Source: Peptococcaceae bacterium (GTDB lineage Bacteria > Bacillota > Desulfotomaculia > Desulfotomaculales > Desulfocucumaceae). Taken from it: a DNA stretch of 10,208 bases. Positions 6,206 through 10,208 of the stretch are shown in pieces. A program made the translations under genes and the position numbers. The stretch's first letter is position 1, and every line of letters begins with the position of its first letter. The stretch spans positions 1-10,208 of the forward strand of contig JAAXTT010000045.1 of assembly GCA_013336365.1 (NCBI GenBank), in the 5' to 3' direction. The notes beneath the pieces are model-generated. The model searched no databases. It was not told the origin of the DNA and saw only the letters and a program-made list of their open reading frames with translations.

Positions 6206-6673
6206 TTATTTTCCGGATTGCTTTCCCGAGAAAAAATTGCGATAAATAATAGTAATGACCTCTTCAAAAATATGCAGGTAGTTTACAACTGTCAACGCAT
6301 CTTTTTTGTATGCTGAAACTGTTTCATTAATTGCCAGACCTACATTTTCAATCACATTATTTGTGGCTTCAACACCTTCTTTTACAGCACCGGTTATTGA
6401 CTCGACATCCTTCAAAATTACCGGTGCTGACATGTTAATTTTATCAGTTGTTTCTCGCATATTTATGCTTATCTTTTCAATGTTCTCAACTATATCCGGC
6501 GCCTTGCTTATACACTTGCTTAAAGAGTCCTTATTGGCTTCTAATATTCCTCTTATCATGCCGGAAATTTTCCCCATATTTAATAGAATAGGGATCAAAA
6601 GCAGGGTTACTGTAATTCCTAAAACACAGAATACAAAGAATATTAAACTCTGTAATGTAAATTGGATTACCAT
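6206..6673 (-). CDS. DUF948-like membrane-anchored protein (YtxG type)
   Basis: This 155-residue protein has one N-terminal membrane segment (about residues 8-31, rich in L, V, I and F). A long amphipathic helical region follows, with regularly spaced hydrophobic residues (VENIEKISINMRETTDKIN, 62-80; then AVKEGVEATNNVIENVG, 96-112). This is the layout of DUF948 proteins: a membrane anchor plus a cytoplasmic or surface coiled coil with no catalytic residues. The ATG is supported by GAGGAA 6 bases upstream. It begins 24 bases after the YtxH-like gene and ends at a terminator, so the two form an operon. Bacillus subtilis has a similar ytxG-ytxH pair in a general-stress operon, with the order reversed. 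The function is unknown; an envelope or stress role is inferred from family and context. Confidence 0.72.
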   Translation of the reverse strand: MVIQFTLQSLIFFVFCVLGITVTLLLIPILLNMGKISGMIRGILEANKDSLSKCISKAPDIVENIEKISINMRETTDKINMSAPVILKDVESITGAVKEGVEATNNVIENVGLAINETVSAYKKDALTVVNYLHIFEEVITIIYRNFFSGKQSGK

Positions 6674-6697
6674 AGCTGCTTCCTCACTTTTAAGATT

Positions 6698-7072
6698 TTA
6701 TTTTTTAAATATGTCTTCAGTTTTTTTGCTAAAATCGTTTTTTATCTCCTCATACCCAGCTTTTAATTCTTCTGTTTTTTCTTGAATATCGTCTACTGCC
6801 CTGCCAATATCCCGGACAGTTTTATTTGCATTTTCCTTGACCTGTTCAATGTTTTTCTCTATCGTATCCTTGACTACCTCTGCGGCAGTTGTAGCTTTTT
6901 TATTTATCTCTTCCCTTGTTTCTTTACCTGACTTAGGAGCAAAAAGCATTCCGGCTACCGCGCCCAAGGTTGCAGCAAAACTCATTCCCATTGCCAATTT
7001 TTTGGTGGTCTTTGCTCTATCTTGTCTTTTTCTCTCCTGGCTTACCAATTTCAATAAATCTTTTATAATCAT
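6698..7072 (-). CDS. YtxH-family protein
   Basis: This is a 124-residue protein. After a basic stretch (ERKRQDRAKTTKK, 13-25) comes a glycine- and alanine-rich membrane segment (about 26-45) ending in the family signature GMLFAPKSGKETREEI (41-56). The rest is a long charged helix with heptad-like spacing (TTAAEVVKDTIEKNIEQVKE, 61-80, onward to the C-terminus), resembling LEA or apolipoprotein-like coils. The start is secure: GGGAGG lies 7 bases upstream of the ATG. It is the first gene of a two-gene operon with the DUF948-like gene and has its own promoter. YtxH proteins are linked to general stress in Bacillus, but no molecular activity is known and none can be read here. Confidence 0.85.
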   Translation of the reverse strand: MIIKDLLKLVSQERKRQDRAKTTKKLAMGMSFAATLGAVAGMLFAPKSGKETREEINKKATTAAEVVKDTIEKNIEQVKENANKTVRDIGRAVDDIQEKTEELKAGYEEIKNDFSKKTEDIFKK

Positions 7073-7132
7073 GCTGAAACCTCCCTTTCATAATCAAGAC
7101 TATGACATCAATAGAATATTGTTATAGTATAT

Positions 7133-7161
7133 ATTATACTTCCGGTTTAGGGATTCCACAA
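7133..7161 (-). promoter_or_regulatory. Candidate promoter of the ytxH/DUF948 operon
   Basis: On the minus strand TTGTGG (7156-7161, TTG half conserved) is followed by a 17-base spacer and a perfect TATAAT (7133-7138). The predicted transcript would have a 5' leader of roughly 55 bases before the YtxH start at 7072. The element begins only 7 bases from the base of the 24-bp hairpin. Confidence 0.5.
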
Positions 7162-7168
7162 CAAATTA

Positions 7169-7220
7169 GAGAGAGACAGTACGGCTCTATTTTTATAAAT
7201 AGAGCCGTACTGTCTCTCTC
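7169..7220. repeat. Perfect 24-bp inverted repeat (hairpin) between PurF-like and YtxH genes
   Basis: Bases 7169-7192 and 7197-7220 are exact reverse complements around a 4-base loop. The stem mixes a GAGAGAGACAG repeat-like outer part with GTACGGCTCTATTT inside. It lies 28 bases after the stop of the PurF-like gene and probably acts as its terminator or as a 3' end that protects the mRNA. It lacks a proper U-tract on either strand (TAATTTGTTG on the minus side), so it is not a textbook Rho-independent terminator. The perfect pairing is unusually long. Confidence 0.8.
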
Positions 7221-7248
7221 GTTAGAAAACATTGCTTATAAGACGATT

Positions 7249-8649
7249 TTATTCCTTACCATTCCAACAATAGGTGCATATTTTATCAGCACCAATACCT
7301 ATAGCAGCAATCATATCATGTATATTCTGGTATTTTAGAGAAGAAAAATTGAGATTCTTACTGATTCGATCTACCATTGCATTATAATTTCCAGTTAAAG
7401 GATCACAATAGGCAGCAAATGAATCAGGCTCTCTTCCCTCCAGCTCGATTATTGCCTGCCTTGCAGCAAGGTCCATCACTGACCGGGAGGTTGAAAAATT
7501 AAGATACTTACAGCCATAGACAAGAGGTGGACATGCTGATCTGATATGTACCTCTTTAGCATTACAGCTATATAGCAAATCTACCGTTTCTCTCATCTGA
7601 GTACCACGTACTATGGAATCATCGCAAAAAAGAAGACTTTTATCAGAAATAAGCTCAGGTATTGGCATCAGCTTCATTCTTGCAACCAGATTTCTTATTC
7701 CTTGATCTTGGGGCATAAAGCTCCTCGCCCAAGTGGGAGTGTATTTAACAAAAGGCCTGCCAAAAGGAATTTTTGAATAGTTGGAATAGCCTATAGCATG
7801 TCCAACCCCGGAATCCGGGATACCGGCAACCATATCAATTTTCACATTGTCATTCTTGGCCATTGAAGCCCCGTTATTATATCTCATAACCTCAACATTC
7901 ATACCTTCATAGGTTGAGGAAGGATATCCGTAATATACCCATAGAAAGGCACAAATCCTCATCTTATTACCTGCCGGCGCTACCTTTTCCACACCTTCCG
8001 GAGATAAAAAGATAATCTCCCCGGGACCAAGCTCATAGTCATGGATGTATCCAAGATTTGTAAATACACAGGATTCAAAGGAAATACAATAAGCACCTTC
8101 CTTTTTACCTACAACCAATGGTGTTCTGCCATACTTATCTCTGGAAGCGTAAATACCCTCCGGAGTCAACAAAAGTATAGAGCAGGAGCCTTCAATAATC
8201 TCCTGAGCTTTAAGCAAGCCCTCTTTAAAGGAATTTTCTTGGTCGATAATAACTGAAACCAACTCAGTAGGGTTTATTGAACCGGTATTTGTTTCCAGAA
8301 AATGAGTACTGTTTTTTAAAAACGCCTTCTCTGCTATTTCCTCAATATTAATAATCTTGCCAACTGTACTTATTGCATATTGACCAAGATGAGAACGCAC
8401 TACCAAAGGCTGTGGTTCAGTGTCACTTATGCACCCTATTCCCATATTACCGGTAATTTGAGGTAGCTCAGATTCAAACTTGGCCCTAAACTGAGTATTT
8501 TCTATATTATGAATGGATCGGTTGAAGCTTTTGCCACTCCATATTGCCATTCCACCTCTGCAGGTGCCTAAATGTGAATGGTAGTCAGTACCAAAATAAA
8601 CATCCATTACACAATCGTCTTTTGAAACAACTCCAAAAAATCCACCCAC
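7249..8649 (-). CDS. PurF-like amidophosphoribosyltransferase paralogue lacking the glutaminase nucleophile
   Basis: True PurF makes phosphoribosylamine from PRPP and glutamine. This 466-residue relative keeps the two-domain layout. The N-terminus is MGGFFGVVS: Gly2 stands where the catalytic Cys of class II amidotransferases should be. The glutamine-binding Arg (VRYST in PurF) and the Asn of HNGNL are also gone (GCISDTEPQPL and TVGKI instead). The phosphoribosyltransferase domain keeps the PRPP loop LLFCDDSIVRGTQ (339-351). Four cysteines match the PurF [4Fe-4S] ligands of Bacillus: Cys233, Cys380, Cys458 and Cys461 (CTYC). GTG at 8649 is the start: GAGGAG (8660-8665) lies 10 bases upstream, and the longer frame from TTG 8667 would translate that SD. 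It probably uses ammonia or another amine, or has a different reaction; the substrate is unknown. It has its own promoter and follows a PLP enzyme gene. Confidence 0.85.
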   Translation of the reverse strand: MGGFFGVVSKDDCVMDVYFGTDYHSHLGTCRGGMAIWSGKSFNRSIHNIENTQFRAKFESELPQITGNMGIGCISDTEPQPLVVRSHLGQYAISTVGKIINIEEIAEKAFLKNSTHFLETNTGSINPTELVSVIIDQENSFKEGLLKAQEIIEGSCSILLLTPEGIYASRDKYGRTPLVVGKKEGAYCISFESCVFTNLGYIHDYELGPGEIIFLSPEGVEKVAPAGNKMRICAFLWVYYGYPSSTYEGMNVEVMRYNNGASMAKNDNVKIDMVAGIPDSGVGHAIGYSNYSKIPFGRPFVKYTPTWARSFMPQDQGIRNLVARMKLMPIPELISDKSLLFCDDSIVRGTQMRETVDLLYSCNAKEVHIRSACPPLVYGCKYLNFSTSRSVMDLAARQAIIELEGREPDSFAAYCDPLTGNYNAMVDRISKNLNFSSLKYQNIHDMIAAIGIGADKICTYCWNGKE

Positions 8650-8728
8650 AGCAAATACACTCCTCAATAATTATTTAAAAATTAACCAATATAAAATCCA
8701 ACCTATTATATCATACCGGACTATTATG

Positions 8729-8758
8729 ATTATATAAATTTGACTATTCAGCTGTCCA
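8729..8758 (-). promoter_or_regulatory. Promoter of the PurF-like gene
   Basis: On the minus strand TGGACA (8753-8758, 5 of 6 to TTGACA) is followed by an 18-base spacer and a perfect TATAAT (8729-8734). The 5' leader would be about 70 bases. A second candidate, the extended -10 TGATATAAT at 8705-8713, lies closer to the gene. No riboswitch or purine-type operator is evident in the 154-base gap. Confidence 0.55.
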
Positions 8759-8821
8759 GCAATCCATTATAGGTAGCAATGTTATTATTGCCATATTATT
8801 GCTGTATTCATTTTATCTCGG

Positions 8822-10039
8822 TTATTTATTAATATGCATTGCGGCATTTAATACAGCCATCCTGGTATAGTGTCTGGACATTCCACCCTGAAGATATACA
8901 GCATAGGGTTCTCTTATAGGTGCATCTGCGCTGAGTTCAATTGATGCTCCCTGGATAAAGCAACCGGCTGCCATTATTACCTTGTTGTCATAACCCGGCA
9001 TATCATCAGGAATAGGACTTGCCCCGGAGTCAATAGGAGATGCACTTTGTATCCCTTTGCAGAATTTAACCAGCTTTTCCTCTGAGCCCAGCAATATAGT
9101 TTGGATAATATCTGTTCTTTTTTCATTATACGCGGGAAATGCTTGATATCCGAGTCTCTCAAAAAGCCTTGCGGCAAAAACTGCTCCATGAAGGGATTCA
9201 GCTACTGTTCTCGGGGCCAAAAATAGTCCCTGGAACAACAATCTGACAAAATCAGGTGAAGGACCAATTTCTGCCCCAACTCCGGGAGCTGTCCACCTAG
9301 CTGCTGCCATCTCAACTAAATCTTCCCGCCCGACAACATATCCACCGGAAGGAGCCAGACCCCCTCCTGGGTTTTTAATCAGAGAACCAGCCACAAGGTC
9401 AACACCTACTTCAATAGGCTCCTGGGATTCAACAAATTCTCCGTAACAATTATCTACAAAAATAAGTACGTCTTTTTTAATGCCTCGGATAAATTCAACA
9501 AGCTTAGAAAGTTGATCAATATCTAATGATGGACGGAGAGAATAGCCCCTTGACCTTTGGATATAAACCAGCTTTGTTTTATTATTAATTGCTTTGCTTA
9601 TGCTATTATAATCAGGGCGGCCCTCCAATAAATCCACCTGTTGATATTTAATGCCAAAATCCTTCAAAGAACCGGATTCATTGCTATTAATTCCAATCAT
9701 TCCATGAAGTGAATCATAAGGAAGTCCAACTACTGACAGAAGCTCATCTCCCGGTCTAAGAACACCATAAAGGCAAAGTGCGATGGCATGGGTTCCGCTT
9801 ACTATCTGACTTCTGACCAGAGCAGCCTGTGAACCAAATACTCCGGCATATATTTCCTCGAGCTTATCTCGTGCTGAATCATTATAGCCATATCCTGTAG
9901 AGCCTTTAAGGTGATATTCAGAAATCCCCGAGTTAATAAATTGTTCTAGTATCTTTTTATGATTAATGAATGCATTTGCTTCAATCTCCTCCGAGATTTC
10001 TGCTATCTCCTTATCTACCTCAAAAGCCAGATTATTCAA
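8822..10039 (-). CDS. Methionine gamma-lyase family (YnbB-like) PLP-dependent enzyme
   Basis: This is a fold-type I PLP enzyme of the family often labelled 'aluminium resistance protein' or methionine gamma-lyase-like; the substrate is not firmly known. The length is 405 residues, normal for the family. Numbered from the TTG: STGYGYNDSARDKLEEIYA (47-65) is the family signature, SQIVSGTHAIALCL (77-90) the cofactor phosphate region, VDNCYGEF (195-202) holds the PLP-binding Asp196, and SLIKNPGGG (219-227) holds the Schiff-base Lys222. TTG at 10039 is the only canonical start but has almost no SD. An AAGGTG site (10066-10071) lies 8 bases before an in-frame ATT at 10057. That start would add six residues (MLSIER) that fit the family N-terminus. 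The gene follows hfq across a terminator, a common Clostridia arrangement near lexA. Confidence 0.9.
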   Translation of the reverse strand: MNNLAFEVDKEIAEISEEIEANAFINHKKILEQFINSGISEYHLKGSTGYGYNDSARDKLEEIYAGVFGSQAALVRSQIVSGTHAIALCLYGVLRPGDELLSVVGLPYDSLHGMIGINSNESGSLKDFGIKYQQVDLLEGRPDYNSISKAINNKTKLVYIQRSRGYSLRPSLDIDQLSKLVEFIRGIKKDVLIFVDNCYGEFVESQEPIEVGVDLVAGSLIKNPGGGLAPSGGYVVGREDLVEMAAARWTAPGVGAEIGPSPDFVRLLFQGLFLAPRTVAESLHGAVFAARLFERLGYQAFPAYNEKRTDIIQTILLGSEEKLVKFCKGIQSASPIDSGASPIPDDMPGYDNKVIMAAGCFIQGASIELSADAPIREPYAVYLQGGMSRHYTRMAVLNAAMHINK

Positions 10040-10065
10040 TCTTTCTATGCTGAGAATTGTAAATA

Positions 10066-10075
10066 CACCTTCCTT
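10066..10075 (-). promoter_or_regulatory. Shine-Dalgarno site for the PLP-enzyme gene, pointing to ATT
   Basis: The minus strand reads AAGGAAGGTG, close to the perfect AAGGAGGTG. The in-frame codon at suitable spacing (8 bases) is ATT at 10057-10055; TTG at 10039 is 26 bases away, too far. An in-frame TAG at 10090-10088 closes the frame upstream, so no normal start codon can lie further back. Confidence 0.6.
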
Positions 10076-10102
10076 AACTTTCTAATAATTGTTAGTTGTC
10101 TG

Positions 10103-10130
10103 AAAAAAACAAAATCTCTCACAAGAGAGA
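10103..10130 (-). terminator. Rho-independent terminator after hfq
   Basis: On the minus strand TCTCTC and GAGAGA (arms 10125-10130 and 10115-10120) form a 6-bp stem with a TTGT loop. A 12-base tract of T with a single G follows (10103-10114). It lies about 30 bases after the hfq stop and before the PLP-enzyme gene, so the two are at least partly separate transcription units. Confidence 0.8.
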
Positions 10131-10160
10131 CATTTATTAAATCCCAATCTATAAATAAAC

Positions 10161-10208
10161 CTATTTAACCTCTGAATTTAAAGTGCTTACCGGTCTGGCC
10201 GGGCTGAT
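10161..10208 (-). CDS. hfq: Hfq RNA chaperone, C-terminal end only
   Basis: The final 15 codons read ISPARPVSTLNSEVK and then TAG; the gene continues beyond the right edge. In Firmicutes Hfq the Sm2 motif ends with YKHAISTI followed by a short P-x-RPV tail, and ISPARPV fits that position. Only a fragment is visible, so the call leans on context: hfq next to a methionine gamma-lyase-family gene, with lexA further on, is a familiar Clostridia order. Hfq forms a hexameric ring that pairs small RNAs with mRNAs. Confidence 0.72.
   Translation of the reverse strand: MSPARPVSTLNSEVK

Noticed and set aside
6306..6785. Plus-strand open frame of 159 codons opposite the DUF948 and YtxH genes
   Set aside because: It is a shadow of two minus-strand genes with good SD sites and family signatures; its hydrophobic look comes from reading their codons in reverse.
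7169..7220. CRISPR repeat or insertion-sequence end
   Set aside because: There is a single palindrome with no repeated units, spacers, target-site duplication or transposase nearby.
8650..8667. TTG start at 8667 for the PurF-like protein
   Set aside because: The TTG overlaps the GAGGAG ribosome-binding site and adds residues before the MGGFFG start; GTG at 8649 fits better.
8668..8821. Riboswitch or PurR operator upstream of the PurF-like gene
   Set aside because: The gap is short and AT-rich, with promoter elements but no conserved aptamer-like pairing or operator pair that I can see.
10189..10208. Adapter sequence at the right end
   Set aside because: The terminal bases continue the Hfq-like reading frame and do not match the adapter.

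Overview
The window looks like one whole draft contig from an AT-rich Gram-positive bacterium of the Clostridia type, probably an anaerobe with a propionate or methylmalonyl-CoA pathway. The lineage rests on four things: a LexA with a Firmicutes-style SOS box (GAAC-N4-GTTT), strong GGAGG-type Shine-Dalgarno (SD) sites with frequent TTG/GTG starts, a two-subunit oxygen-sensitive fumarase, and hfq followed by a methionine gamma-lyase-family gene on the way to lexA. Bases 1-12 are not biological: they match the end of the Illumina adapter and cut the first gene.

Left third (13-3769, minus strand): an operon read right to left. It encodes class I fumarase alpha and beta, succinyl-CoA synthetase beta (sucC) and alpha (sucD), and the start of methylmalonyl-CoA mutase. 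These enzymes link methylmalonyl-CoA, succinyl-CoA, succinate, fumarate and malate. The order resembles the mmc propionate-oxidation cluster of Pelotomaculum as I remember it. A possible 43-codon leader ORF (3786-3917) precedes the fumarase.

Middle (3918-6105): the divergent region carries a LexA box and an extended -10 promoter for lexA. lexA is followed after 2 bases by a zinc-ribbon SAM methyltransferase, so the two probably form an SOS-controlled operon. A flavodoxin/ferredoxin fusion (EFR1 family) converges on it from the right.

Right half (6145-10208, minus strand): a terminator-bounded pair of envelope-type genes (YtxH, DUF948-like); a perfect 24-bp hairpin; a PurF paralogue that has lost its glutaminase nucleophile but kept the PRPP loop and four Fe-S cysteines; a methionine gamma-lyase-family PLP enzyme; a clear terminator; and the last 15 codons of hfq.

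Points that stand out are the glutaminase-dead PurF, two genes whose SD sites point to ATC or ATT instead of a normal start codon, the small ORF beside the SOS box, and the adapter-made false stop. I saw no tRNA, rRNA, CRISPR, transposase or phage gene.
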